Source: DATKPA01 sp051955985 (GTDB lineage Bacteria > Planctomycetota > Phycisphaerae > WQYP01). Taken from it: a DNA stretch of 35,419 nt. The stretch lies in NCBI GenBank assembly GCA_051955985.1, contig JBQCGD010000060.1:1-35419 (forward strand), written 5' to 3'. This document shows, piece by piece, positions 1-7,060 of the stretch; the first letter of the stretch is position 1, and each line of letters begins with the position of its first letter. Below the pieces are notes generated by a model. That model did no database searches. It was given only the letters and a program-made list of their open reading frames with translations, and had not been told where the DNA came from. Made by a program: the position numbers and the translations under genes.

Positions 1-706
1 TGGGGGGGCCCCGCCCCCACCACCCGGGTGCCCCCTGCCCCACTGGGGGGGGGGTTGGGGGGGGGGGGGGGGGTTTTTGGCCCCCCCCCCACCCCCACTC
101 GCCGCACGCTCGGTGCGTTCCGCACCTGCGGGGCCTGCGGCCCCGGTGCCTCCAGCGGCACACCTCGCCTCCGGCGGCCTCGACTTCCTCGGCCGCCTGC
201 GGCGGGGCAGGTGCTCCGCTCCTCGCTATCGCTCCGGGGGGGTCCCCCCGTACTCCCCTTCCCCTCCGCTGCTCGTCGCTCCGCACCTGCCCACCACCCG
301 CTCAGGCCGCTGGTGCCTCCCCCCTCCCCCATATTCGCCACCGATTATCCTCGCCAACCCACGACAAGTACCCCAAATTAACAAATTAGGGCAAACCGAC
401 CGCCCGACATCCCCCCGCCCCCTCCCCCGTCCCACAACCGCACAACCACGCCACCTCCCCGCCAGGTCGCCAACACCTCCCGCCGCCCCGCCAACGCTCG
501 GCCAGGTCATCGATCGACTCTCCGCCCCACCCCGAGCACAAACCGCCGCTGATGGCCCGGGTTTTTGACCCCGCAGATGAGGTTTTTCGCAAACCAGTCC
601 CGCACCCTCCCACCCCGCACCGATGTGCACCGCGGAAAACTTCACTTGACGGCTGCATAAACAAACGCGCTTTCCCGGCCGGGCAGAGATCAAATTCGCA
701 ATCTGT
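1..706. other. Low-complexity C/G-rich stretch without a supported gene
   Basis: The first 110 bases are almost only C and G, with G runs at about 45-73 and a run of ten C at 81-90. Bases 110-600 are C-rich on the top strand. Open frames here on both strands translate to Pro/Arg/Gly/Ala-rich low-complexity strings with no recognisable domain, which is what such base composition gives by chance. The homopolymers at the very edge suggest a poorly resolved assembly region. Confidence 0.6.
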
Positions 707-736
707 TTGACATAACAACCACCGTACGCCTATGCT
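707..736 (+). promoter_or_regulatory. Candidate sigma-70-type promoter for the left-end cassette
   Basis: A perfect -35 hexamer TTGACA (707-712) is followed after 18 bp by TATGCT (731-736, four of six matches to TATAAT). Transcription would start near 743, about 35 bases before the GTG start at 779. It is one of the few AT-richer spots in the first kilobase. Inferred from sequence only. Confidence 0.45.
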
Positions 737-778
737 GAGCTTGACACCGAGGCTTTTTCACATCTGGGAGGTTCAATT

Positions 779-1000
779 GTGGCTCGTATCCTTTCTCGAA
801 TCGCACTGGCAACTCTTGGGGCGATTGTGCTTGGGAGCAATGCTCGGTGCACTGGGACCGCAGGACCTCTCCACCTTGGCATCTCGGCTAGCAATACTCC
901 TTTCGGCACTTACCAAGTCGGCCTCTGGTCAAACGACCCCGCCAAAGGATCCACCTCCCAGCCCGCCGCCACCGTCGCGGTGACGGTGTCCCCTCAGTGA
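779..1000 (+). CDS. Small secreted or membrane-anchored protein, 73 aa
   Basis: The frame opens with GTG at 779, preceded by GGGAGG at 766-771 with 7 bases between, a good ribosome binding site. Residues 6-20 are hydrophobic after an Arg-containing N-terminus, so it could be a signal peptide or anchor. The remainder is rich in Ser, Thr, Pro, Ala and Gly, like a short exported peptide. No family is recognised. It is the first gene of a closely spaced plus-strand cassette (next gene 42 bases downstream) and lies just after a candidate promoter. Its codons end mainly in C, as in its cassette neighbours and unlike the plus-strand genes after 3.9 kb. Confidence 0.5.
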   Translation: MARILSRIALATLGAIVLGSNARCTGTAGPLHLGISASNTPFGTYQVGLWSNDPAKGSTSQPAATVAVTVSPQ

Positions 1001-1042
1001 TTTCTCCGGCCTTCGCCGGTAACACCTTTTGGAGTCCTCACC

Positions 1043-1708
1043 ATGCCCGCCGGTCCTTACATCCCCTCCCGCGATTCGCTCCTCGACACTTGGGCCGCGA
1101 ACTTCGCCACCACCATCGCCGCCAATCCCGCCGCCGCCGGCCTCTCCGCCGGTGACGCCACGACCATCACCACCGCCCAAACCAACTACCACAACGCCTA
1201 CACCCTCCTCACCAACCCCGCCACCAAAACCCCCACGAACGTCGCCGCAAAAAATGTGGCCAAGGCTTCGATGCTCGTCACCCTCCGCACCTACGCGAAC
1301 CTCATCCAATCCAACAACGGCGTCACCAACCCCACGAAGTCCGCCCTCGGCCTCACCATCCGCTCCACCGGCCGCACCCCCATCCCCGCCCCCGGCACCG
1401 TCCCCATTCTCGGCCTCGTCGGGCAACAACCCGGTGTGGCGACGATCAAGTACAGCGACACCTCGACGCCCACCAGCAAGAAAAAGCCGTACGGTGCGCT
1501 TGCCCTCCAGCTTGCCTACCAGGTCGCCCCCACCGGGTCGCCCGATCCGGCCGACGCTTCCATCATCAGCCAGGTCACCAAATCCCCCTTCGCCTTCAAC
1601 ACTCCCACCGGGGGCCTCGGCAAGGCCGTCTACCTCTGGGGCCGCTGGATCACCCGCAAAGGTTTGGTTGGCCCCTGGTCTGTCGCCCTCTCCTTCACCG
1701 GGACTTGA
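1043..1708 (+). CDS. Conserved hypothetical protein of planctomycete type, 221 aa
   Basis: ATG at 1043 has GGAG at 1031-1034 as a ribosome binding site. The N-terminus (MPAGPYIPSRDS) and the Ala/Thr-rich helical first half followed by a beta-rich half with conserved Trp near residues 201-214 (YLWGRWITRKGLVGPW) resemble, from memory, hypothetical proteins seen in planctomycete genomes next to other small genes. That resemblance was not checked. No signal peptide, membrane segment or catalytic motif is visible. It sits between the 73 aa peptide gene and the 109 aa gene on the same strand, so it is probably co-transcribed with them. The function is unknown; a structural or particle-like role is only a guess. 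Confidence 0.7.
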   Translation: MPAGPYIPSRDSLLDTWAANFATTIAANPAAAGLSAGDATTITTAQTNYHNAYTLLTNPATKTPTNVAAKNVAKASMLVTLRTYANLIQSNNGVTNPTKSALGLTIRSTGRTPIPAPGTVPILGLVGQQPGVATIKYSDTSTPTSKKKPYGALALQLAYQVAPTGSPDPADASIISQVTKSPFAFNTPTGGLGKAVYLWGRWITRKGLVGPWSVALSFTGT

Positions 1709-1834
1709 TCTCTTCTCGCGGGGTGCGGCGCCCGTTGCAGCACCGCACCCCCACCCTGGACACCCCTCCCGGTTGTCCGTCAAACCTTCGATCCGATCCC
1801 CACGAAGTTCCACCACCTCCTCAGGAGTCGCCCC

Positions 1835-2164
1835 GTGATTAAGCGTGCACCTCGCGTCAACAAACACCCCAACCGGCTGAGCCCGAATTTCTCCGCCGGC
1901 ATCCCCTTCGTCACCTGGACCGCGGCCATCAACGCCACCAAGGTCCGCCTCACCACCTCCGTCGATGTCGTCGTCACCGGCCTCCCGAACTTCACGGTTC
2001 AAGGCGTCAAGCCCACGGCGGTCACGAAGGTCTCCGCCGGCGTCTTCGACCTCACCTACGCATCCGCCGTTGTGGCCACCAACGTCTTCGTCGTGGATGC
2101 CAATGATCCGGCCGTGCGGAGCGCTGCGGGAGGTTTCTTGACTCCCGGCAGCGTCACCTTTTAA
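1835..2164 (+). CDS. Hypothetical protein, 109 aa, possibly frameshifted into the next frame
   Basis: GTG at 1835 is preceded by AGGAG at 1823-1827. The product has a basic N-terminus (about residues 1-15) followed by a beta-rich domain of alternating Val/Thr strands, resembling an immunoglobulin-like or fibronectin-like fold in pattern only. It ends at TAA 2162-2164 directly after TTT. The next gene's homologous sequence begins at that exact place but in the +1 frame and has no start codon of its own until 2304. Either this protein ends here, or it is the N-terminal part of a longer protein joined by a +1 shift at the T run 2159-2162, or there is a one-base sequencing error. Confidence 0.6.
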   Translation: MIKRAPRVNKHPNRLSPNFSAGIPFVTWTAAINATKVRLTTSVDVVVTGLPNFTVQGVKPTAVTKVSAGVFDLTYASAVVATNVFVVDANDPAVRSAAGGFLTPGSVTF

Positions 2165-2303
2165 CGGCGACTTCTACGTATCTCCCTCTGGTAACGACGC
2201 ACACGATGGGCTCACGCCGGCGACGGCGTGGGCCTCCATCGCTCACGCCCAAGGCGCCGTCGCTCCCTACGACACCGTCAACCTCGCCGCGGGGACGTAC
2301 GAC

Positions 2304-2996
2304 ATGGGCGTCACTCCGTGGCAACCGCCGCAGGGCACCCGCTGGATTGCTGCCGGTGCATCCACCACCACCGTCCTCAGCCAGGTCATCGGGGCCACCG
2401 CCACCTGCCTGAACCCCAAAACAGACTGCTACTTTTACGGCTTCTACCTCTGGGCGAACCGCACCGACAACAACGCTCAACGCCCCATCGGTCGCATCGC
2501 CTCCGAAGCCCAATTCCAAAACGTCCTCTTCGAAGGATGCAAGTTTTTCGGCAACGTTGACGTGCTCCAGGTAGTCGGCTCCGCGACACTCTCCATCGCC
2601 TTCAAATCGTGCACCTTCAACGGCGGCTTCGATCTCGTCGCGACCTCTGTGGGGGCCAACCTGCAAGCAGCCTTCGATACGTGCGTCATGCTTGCCGACG
2701 CGACTTTGCTTCCCGCGGGCTACACCGCCGCGGGCGTCACCTGCCGATGTGTTGCCCTCGGAGGTAGCTCTTCGACGGTGCTTACGTTCACCGGCGGGAA
2801 CCTCACCGCCAAAAACGCGAGTACGACCAATGACGGCATTGCGATCGTCTCCGGCTCTCCACAGGTCACCATGGACAGCGTCACCGTGAGCGGCACTACC
2901 TACGACCTCGACGCGGGTGCGAGCGGCACCATCTACGCCAACAACTGCACCTTGGTTCACGGCACCCACAACGGCAACGTGATCATCACCCCTTGA
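2304..2996 (+). CDS. Beta-helix repeat protein (DUF1565/parallel beta-helix-like), N-terminus uncertain
   Basis: The first in-frame ATG is at 2304 and gives 230 aa, but coding similarity clearly starts earlier. From about 2163 the same frame reads NGDFYVSPSGNDAHDG and then DTVNLAAGTYDMGV, the typical opening of DUF1565-type beta-helix proteins (YVSPSGND...DTV.L..GTY). That frame is open from 2142 but contains no ATG, GTG or TTG before 2304. The rest is made of repeated short strands with stacked Asn, Ala, Cys and Thr (for example around 2530-2980), consistent with a right-handed parallel beta-helix as in surface adhesins, pectate-lyase-like proteins and phage tail spikes. No catalytic residues can be assigned. 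See the finding on the +1 junction with the 109 aa frame. Confidence 0.6.
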   Translation: MGVTPWQPPQGTRWIAAGASTTTVLSQVIGATATCLNPKTDCYFYGFYLWANRTDNNAQRPIGRIASEAQFQNVLFEGCKFFGNVDVLQVVGSATLSIAFKSCTFNGGFDLVATSVGANLQAAFDTCVMLADATLLPAGYTAAGVTCRCVALGGSSSTVLTFTGGNLTAKNASTTNDGIAIVSGSPQVTMDSVTVSGTTYDLDAGASGTIYANNCTLVHGTHNGNVIITP

Positions 2997-3014
2997 TCCT
3001 CAGCCGGGTTCACC

Positions 3015-3362
3015 ATGCACACCAAACCCGCACACCCCCGTTCCCCCCAATGGCCCGCACACCGTCAACAGTGGCTGCAACTCCACAACCGTTGCACCAA
3101 TTGCGGCCGGCAGCAGCATCTTGAAGTCCATCACACCCTGCCGGTTCACCTATTCCCACAATTCGAGCTCGACTTCGACAATTACGTAACTCTCTGTGAG
3201 GGAGCGACCGAATGTCATTTGCGAGTTGGGCATCTGGGGAATTGGCAGTCCTACAACGCCGCGCTTGTCTCCGCCGTCATGTGGACAAAGGTCCATCAGT
3301 TGACACCGCCGCCCCTTCCTGCTACCGTCACCCCCAGCCCGTCCAGTTCTTCGAAGGTCTGA
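3015..3362 (+). CDS. HNH endonuclease-like protein, 115 aa
   Basis: The product has the elements of a zinc-bound beta-beta-alpha-metal (HNH) nuclease: C27-x2-C30, the His pair H39-H40 followed by P43, D55-N56, then C61 and C67-H68 with H73 before GNWQSYN. In this family the first His of the pair is the general base and the later Asn/His position the metal site. The tail (about residues 93-115) is Pro/Ser/Thr-rich. Such small HNH proteins are common in phage and mobile-element gene sets, but none of their usual partners (terminase, portal, integrase) is visible here. ATG 3015 lies 18 bases after the beta-helix gene, so it is probably co-transcribed. Its target is unknown. Confidence 0.7.
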   Translation: MHTKPAHPRSPQWPAHRQQWLQLHNRCTNCGRQQHLEVHHTLPVHLFPQFELDFDNYVTLCEGATECHLRVGHLGNWQSYNAALVSAVMWTKVHQLTPPPLPATVTPSPSSSSKV

Positions 3363-3445
3363 GCGGGTTGACAATACGGGAGGCGGGGGCCGATGCGGTA
3401 ACATCGGCCCCCAAATCTCCACTCTGGTTACCGACGGAGTGTGCA

Positions 3446-3622
3446 GTGACCCACCGCACCCCACCATCACACCACAAATCCCACCGCCCGCACTCCTACC
3501 GCCCCGCACGGTACCAGGTCGCCGACTCCATCGACTCGCTCATCTTCGACGGCCTGCCGCTCGTGGCTGCGGCCGTCTCGCGTTTCCTGAAAAAACTTCT
3601 CCGAAGGCCCGACCACCACTAA
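3446..3622 (+). CDS. Small basic protein, 58 aa
   Basis: GTG at 3446 has GGAG at 3436-3439 with 6 bases between. The N-terminal half is rich in His, Arg, Pro and Ser. Residues 29-52 form an amphipathic or hydrophobic stretch ending in a Lys/Arg cluster (FLKKLLRR), which could associate with membrane or nucleic acid. It ends at TAA 3620-3622, the last gene before the strand-composition switch. No family is recognised. An overlapping frame from 3439 exists, but it lacks this ribosome binding site and is Pro/Arg low-complexity, so the frame given here is preferred. Confidence 0.4.
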   Translation: MTHRTPPSHHKSHRPHSYRPARYQVADSIDSLIFDGLPLVAAAVSRFLKKLLRRPDHH

Positions 3623-3673
3623 TGGTGGTTGTTCACATCTACGCGCTTGCACGGATGCATCGACGTGACTTTA

Positions 3674-3781
3674 CCCAACCCTCCAACCCATCCCCCCACT
3701 GAACATAACGCTTCAATGGGTATCTTATAGGACGTAGGTAGGGGAGGTGGATGGGTTGGGGTGGTGGGTTGGGCGGGTGGG
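3674..3781. repeat. Inverted repeat and G-quadruplex-type run at the C-to-G composition switch
   Basis: The gap 3623-3977 holds no supported gene. The left arm has CCCAACCC (3674-3681) and CCAACCCATCC (3683-3693). The right arm has GGATGGGTTGG (3749-3759) and GGGTTGGG (3766-3773), the reverse complements in the matching order, with a loop of about 55 bases. The right arm continues into six G-tracts of three or more within 3753-3781 separated by 1-4 bases, a classical G-quadruplex pattern. The top strand is C-rich to the left and G-rich to the right of this element. It could form a cruciform or quadruplex. A functional role is inference. Confidence 0.6.
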
Positions 3782-3977
3782 ATTCTTGTGCGACAGGGGT
3801 GGGCGTATTGCATGATGTCATGGAGGTATGGCTGTTCTTCGGGGTTGGGTCTTGCTGGAGCGGAGCTCAGCGATGATACTGAAAGTGTCGGACGGAGGCT
3901 CAGTCGTTTTGAGCGAAGAAATCGGGACCGCGCGGTTCTGAATGAGATTCGTTTCATCTGTACGGGGTTTAAAGTCC

Positions 3978-4403
3978 ATGGCTAAGTCGAAGAAATCGAA
4001 AGAGAAGTCGAAGAAAAAGAGTGCGGCGAAGGCGAAGAAAGCGGCGCCGAAGAAAATGAAGAAGGGGAGTGCGAAGATGGCGCGCTCCGGGGGTGCGGTG
4101 AAGGGAAAAGTGAAAGCGAAGAAGAAGGCGGCGCCGAAGGTGGTGAAGAAGGCGGTGAAGAAGAAGGCGCCGGTGAAGAAGGTCGCGCCGAAGGCGGCGA
4201 AGATGGAAACGGCGGCGGCGGCTGTGGCGGCACCTGCGGCGCCGATGGAGACGGCGATGGAGGAGTCGGGGCCGTTGGATACGACTGCGCCAGGGGGTGT
4301 GATGGAGACGCCTGGGGCGGAGGAGCCGGCGACGGAGAATGGGAATGGGGAGATGGGGGGGGAAGATACTCCGGAGATCGGTGCGGGTGGGACGGCGCTT
4401 TGA
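3978..4403 (+). CDS. Histone H1-like Lys/Ala-rich protein with acidic tail, 141 aa
   Basis: The first 75 or so residues are built almost entirely of Lys, Ala, Pro, Ser and Val in AKKA/KKAP-type repeats, as in eukaryotic H1 tails and bacterial H1-like proteins such as chlamydial Hc1/Hc2 or AlgP. This predicts a disordered DNA-binding domain. From about residue 80 the chain becomes Ala/Met/Thr-rich and then acidic (Glu, Asp, Gly, Asn), so the protein is bipolar. Start choice: ATG 3978 gives a Lys-rich start (MAKSKKSK); an upstream ATG at 3942 would add 12 residues. Neither has a strong ribosome binding site. It is a monocistronic gene ending in a strong terminator, and likely acts on nucleoid structure. 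Low-complexity composition makes orthology uncertain. Confidence 0.75.
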   Translation: MAKSKKSKEKSKKKSAAKAKKAAPKKMKKGSAKMARSGGAVKGKVKAKKKAAPKVVKKAVKKKAPVKKVAPKAAKMETAAAAVAAPAAPMETAMEESGPLDTTAPGGVMETPGAEEPATENGNGEMGGEDTPEIGAGGTAL

Positions 4404-4433
4404 CCCCCCTATTGGATTTTGGGTTGAGTGACG

Positions 4434-4464
4434 GGCCGCGACGAGTGTCGCGGCCTGTTTTTTT
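4434..4464 (+). terminator. Rho-independent terminator of the histone-like gene
   Basis: A perfect 9 bp stem GGCCGCGAC (4434-4442) and GTCGCGGCC (4447-4455) with loop GAGT is followed by TG and seven T (4458-4464). It starts 30 bases after the stop codon at 4403. It also touches the 3' end of the convergent epimerase gene (stop at 4463-4465). Confidence 0.9.
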
Positions 4465-5410
4465 ATTTGAGGTATTGGGCGACGGTGCGGCGGAGGCCTT
4501 GGTCGAAGGTGGTGGCGGGGGTCCAGTTTAGATGTTGTGGGGCGAGGGAGATGTCGAGGATGTTGGCGGGGACGTCGAGTTTGCGGGCGGGGGCGAAATG
4601 GACCTGGGGGGTTTTGTTGAGGGCTTTGGAGAGGCCTTCGATGACCTGGAGGAGGGAGAGGCCGTGGCCGGCGCCGATGTTGAAGATGCGTGGGGCGTCT
4701 GGGGCGGGTGAATAGGTGGCGCATTTTTCTGCGGCGGTGGCGACGTCGTGGACGTAGAGGTAGTCGCGGACGACGGAGCCGTCGCCCCAGATTTCGATGG
4801 GTTGGTTGCGGAGCAATTTGCCGAGGAAGACGGCGATAGCGCCCTGGGCGGCGTCGGGGCGTTGGCGTTCGCCGTAGGGGTTGGCGACGCGCATGACGGC
4901 GTAGTCGAGGCCGTGGAGGTAGAGGTAGAGGTGGAGGTATTTTTCGATGGCGAGTTTGTGGATGCCGTAGGAGCAGATGGGGTTGGTGGGGTGGGATTCG
5001 GGGATGGGGATTTGCCGAGGGGTGCCGTAGACGGTGCCGCCAGAGGAGATGAAGACGACTTTTTTGACGTTGTTTTGTTTGCAGGCGTCGAGGAGTGCGA
5101 GGGTGCCGAGGAGGTTGGTGGTGATGTCGAAGGTGGGGTCGTCGTTGGAGGATTTGGGGAGGGTAGTGGAGATGAGGTGGTAGACGACGTCGATGTTGCG
5201 GGTGGCGTCGTTGATGAGGGCGTGGTTGCCGAAGTCGCCCTGGAGGAGTTCGTGTTGCGGGAGGAGGTGTTGGATGTTGGTTTTGACGGCTTCGAAGCGG
5301 TCGAAGAGGCGGATGGAGTGTCCTTTGGCGACGAGTTCGTCGGCGATGTGGGAGCCGAGGAAGCCGGCGCCGCCGAGGATGAGGCATTTCATTTTTTTAT
5401 CGGTGGTCAT
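4463..5410 (-). CDS. NAD-dependent sugar epimerase/dehydratase (GalE-like extended SDR), 315 aa
   Basis: An extended short-chain dehydrogenase/reductase acting on nucleotide sugars. The NAD-binding GGAGFLG motif is at residues 13-19. The substrate and catalytic region contains the SSGGTVYG block and the YGIHK motif (Tyr and Lys of YxxxK). The RVANPYGERQ and DYLYVHDVA blocks that follow are typical of UDP-glucose 4-epimerase-like enzymes. Length is normal. The exact sugar cannot be told. It is the last gene of the minus-strand glycosyltransferase operon, 107 bases downstream of the previous gene, and probably makes a sugar donor for it. The start could also be the internal ATG at 5392 (MKCLILGG); neither has a clear ribosome binding site. 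Confidence 0.9.
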   Translation of the reverse strand: MTTDKKMKCLILGGAGFLGSHIADELVAKGHSIRLFDRFEAVKTNIQHLLPQHELLQGDFGNHALINDATRNIDVVYHLISTTLPKSSNDDPTFDITTNLLGTLALLDACKQNNVKKVVFISSGGTVYGTPRQIPIPESHPTNPICSYGIHKLAIEKYLHLYLYLHGLDYAVMRVANPYGERQRPDAAQGAIAVFLGKLLRNQPIEIWGDGSVVRDYLYVHDVATAAEKCATYSPAPDAPRIFNIGAGHGLSLLQVIEGLSKALNKTPQVHFAPARKLDVPANILDISLAPQHLNWTPATTFDQGLRRTVAQYLK

Positions 5411-5517
5411 TTTGGGCGTCGGTAAAGGGTGGAACGTGTTGGAGGATGCAATGTGTTATATGCACGGTTCGCGACGACGCAAGCGTTTGCGAGAGTGCAA
5501 GCGTTGAGCGATGGTCA

Positions 5518-6903
5518 TCACCCCCCTACCGCGTAGGCGGTCGTTGGGGTGCGTGTGGATTGGATTTCGGCGTAGATGCGTTCGAGGTCGTCGGCGTATT
5601 GGGGGATGCTCTTGGGGATTTTGGTTTTGGCGGCGAGTGCGGCGACGAGGGGGCGGTTGAGGGCGAGGTGTTTGAGGTGTTGCTGGAGCTGGTAGGCGCT
5701 GCCTTTTTCGAAGAGGAGGCCGTTGAGGTTGTGGGTGACGGCTTCGGACATGCCGCCGAGGTCGGTGGCAACGACGGGGCATCCGGAGGCCATGGAGGAG
5801 TAGATGACGAGGGGGGTGTTTTCGTACCAGAGGGAGGGGACGACGAGGCAGTCGAGGGTGTTGAAGATGTTGCCGATCTCGTGGTTGGGGAAGGTGCCTT
5901 TGAAGGAGATGCGTGGGTCGTTGGCGGCCATTTTACGGAGGTGTTTGGCGAAGTCGGGGAATTCGGCCATGTTGCCGTAGATGTCGAGGGAGATGGGGAT
6001 TTCTTTGGGGAGGGAGGTGACGGCGTTGATGAGGAGGTGTGCGCCTTTGTGCTCGACGATGGTGCCGATGAAGCCGACGCGGAGGTTGGGTTCGGTGCCT
6101 TTGTTGGTGTTGCGGCGGATGTGGGCGAGGTCGACGCCGTAGGGGACGTAGGAGATCCGGGATTTGTGGATGCCGTTGCGGGCAAGCATGTTTTCCATGA
6201 GGTGTGTTGGGGCGAGGATGCGGTCGAGCATGTTGAGGCGTTGGCGGATGAATTCGGGGCGGGCGGCGAGGGCGCGGACGAGGGGGGAGTACCAGCGTTC
6301 GGGGAGGAGGTCGTTCTGGATGGCGAGGACGCCGGCGGCGACGGCGGCATTGGGGAGGACGCGGAGGCGGTTGGAGAGTTCCCTGGGCTGGGAGACTTCG
6401 ACGACGTGGCGGACGCAGTTGGCGGCGAAGAGGGTGGGGCCTTCGCAGAGGGAGCCGTCGGGGAGGCGGAGCTGGATGAGGGGGCAGACGGACCAGAAGT
6501 CAGTGGGGGTGAAGACGGTGGGGATGTTGGCGTTGGCGCAGGCGTCGATGGTGAGGGCGGAGAGGCGGGCGAAGTGGAAGACGTGGACGATGTCCTGGGG
6601 ATTTTGCTGGAGGAATCGGGCGAAGTGGTCGCCGAAGAGTTCGTTGCGGTACTCCATTTCGATGATGTTGGTCTGGTCGCCCATGGGGAGGTGCTGGTGG
6701 TTGAAGCGGTGGACTTTGAGGCCCTGGTACTCGTAGCTGTCGAAGCGTTGGGCGTCGGTGAGGGGGATTTTGGCGGGGTAGCCGGTGAAGATTTCGACGT
6801 GATGGCCGCGGCGGGTGAGTTCGTGGGCGGTGTGGAGGGTGAGGATTTCCGTACCGGAGGCGTGATCGGGGAGGAATTGGTGGATCGTGAGGAGGATGCG
6901 CAT
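5518..6903 (-). CDS. Family 4 glycosyltransferase, paralogue C, with altered EX7E motif, 461 aa
   Basis: A GT-B fold transferase. The N-terminal domain begins MRILLTIHQFLPDHASGTE, as in the two neighbouring paralogues. A Cys-containing block near residues 138-170 reads CPLIQLRLPDGSLC then NC.RH. The C-terminal nucleotide-sugar-binding domain includes RVGFIGT and DLGGMSEAV. The acidic EX7E motif near the active site is broken: E361 is followed after seven residues by Ser369 (TCC, 5797-5799) where both paralogues keep Glu. It could have weaker or different activity. ATG 6903 is preceded by AAGG. The gene lies third in the tandem, 157 bases after its neighbour, with a tandem-repeat spacer between. 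Likely substrate: a lipid-linked or surface glycan, by context only. Confidence 0.88.
   Translation of the reverse strand: MRILLTIHQFLPDHASGTEILTLHTAHELTRRGHHVEIFTGYPAKIPLTDAQRFDSYEYQGLKVHRFNHQHLPMGDQTNIIEMEYRNELFGDHFARFLQQNPQDIVHVFHFARLSALTIDACANANIPTVFTPTDFWSVCPLIQLRLPDGSLCEGPTLFAANCVRHVVEVSQPRELSNRLRVLPNAAVAAGVLAIQNDLLPERWYSPLVRALAARPEFIRQRLNMLDRILAPTHLMENMLARNGIHKSRISYVPYGVDLAHIRRNTNKGTEPNLRVGFIGTIVEHKGAHLLINAVTSLPKEIPISLDIYGNMAEFPDFAKHLRKMAANDPRISFKGTFPNHEIGNIFNTLDCLVVPSLWYENTPLVIYSSMASGCPVVATDLGGMSEAVTHNLNGLLFEKGSAYQLQQHLKHLALNRPLVAALAAKTKIPKSIPQYADDLERIYAEIQSTRTPTTAYAVGG
5521..5530 (-). repeat. Directional 10-mer GGTRGGGGGG, copy 1
   Basis: The top strand reads CCCCCCTACC. Seven exact copies of CCCCCCYACC occur in the window outside the homopolymer edge, all in this orientation, while the rest of the top strand is G-rich. 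This copy encodes the last codons of a glycosyltransferase and directly abuts its stop codon. Confidence 0.55.
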
Positions 6904-6980
6904 GAGGGCCTTTTTTTAGAGAGGGTGGATTGTTCGATGATGCGTGGGGGATGTCAAGGAGATGCGGGGAACGACGTAAA

Positions 6981-7049
6981 CACGAAGGCACGAAGACACG
7001 AAGGACCACGAAGACGGATTTGAACCACGGAGAGCACGGAGCACGGAGG
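6981..7049. repeat. Short tandem intergenic repeats (CACGAAGR and CACGGAG types)
   Basis: CACGAAGG, CACGAAGA, CACGAAGG and, after two bases, CACGAAGA lie at 6981-7014. They are followed by a second series with CCACGG, CACGGAG and CACGGAGG at 7024-7049. Both series share the CACG-R-AG core. They fill the gap between two glycosyltransferase genes. Similar CACGAAGG/CACGGAG strings are, from general knowledge, common intergenic low-complexity repeats in several bacterial phyla. No coding role is visible. Confidence 0.7.
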
Positions 7050-7060
7050 CGGGCGACGGA

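Noticed and set aside
28..718. Overlapping Pro/Arg/Gly-rich frames on both strands at the left edge
   Set aside because: Their composition follows directly from the C/G-rich low-complexity DNA; none has a ribosome binding site or domain.
3629..3637. TTGTTCACA, one mismatch from a DnaA box, near the skew switch
   Set aside because: It is a single isolated near-match with no cluster of boxes and no AT-rich unwinding element or dnaA gene beside it.
5446..7023. Long plus-strand open frame opposite a glycosyltransferase gene, rich in Val, Gly, Glu and Asp
   Set aside because: It is the complement of a well-supported GT4 gene. The G-rich top strand removes stop codons from the antisense frame and gives low-complexity acidic protein. 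Similar antisense frames lie opposite every minus-strand gene here.
6981..7049. Tandem CACGAAGG units as a CRISPR array
   Set aside because: Units are seven to eight bases with no spacers of constant length and no cas genes nearby.
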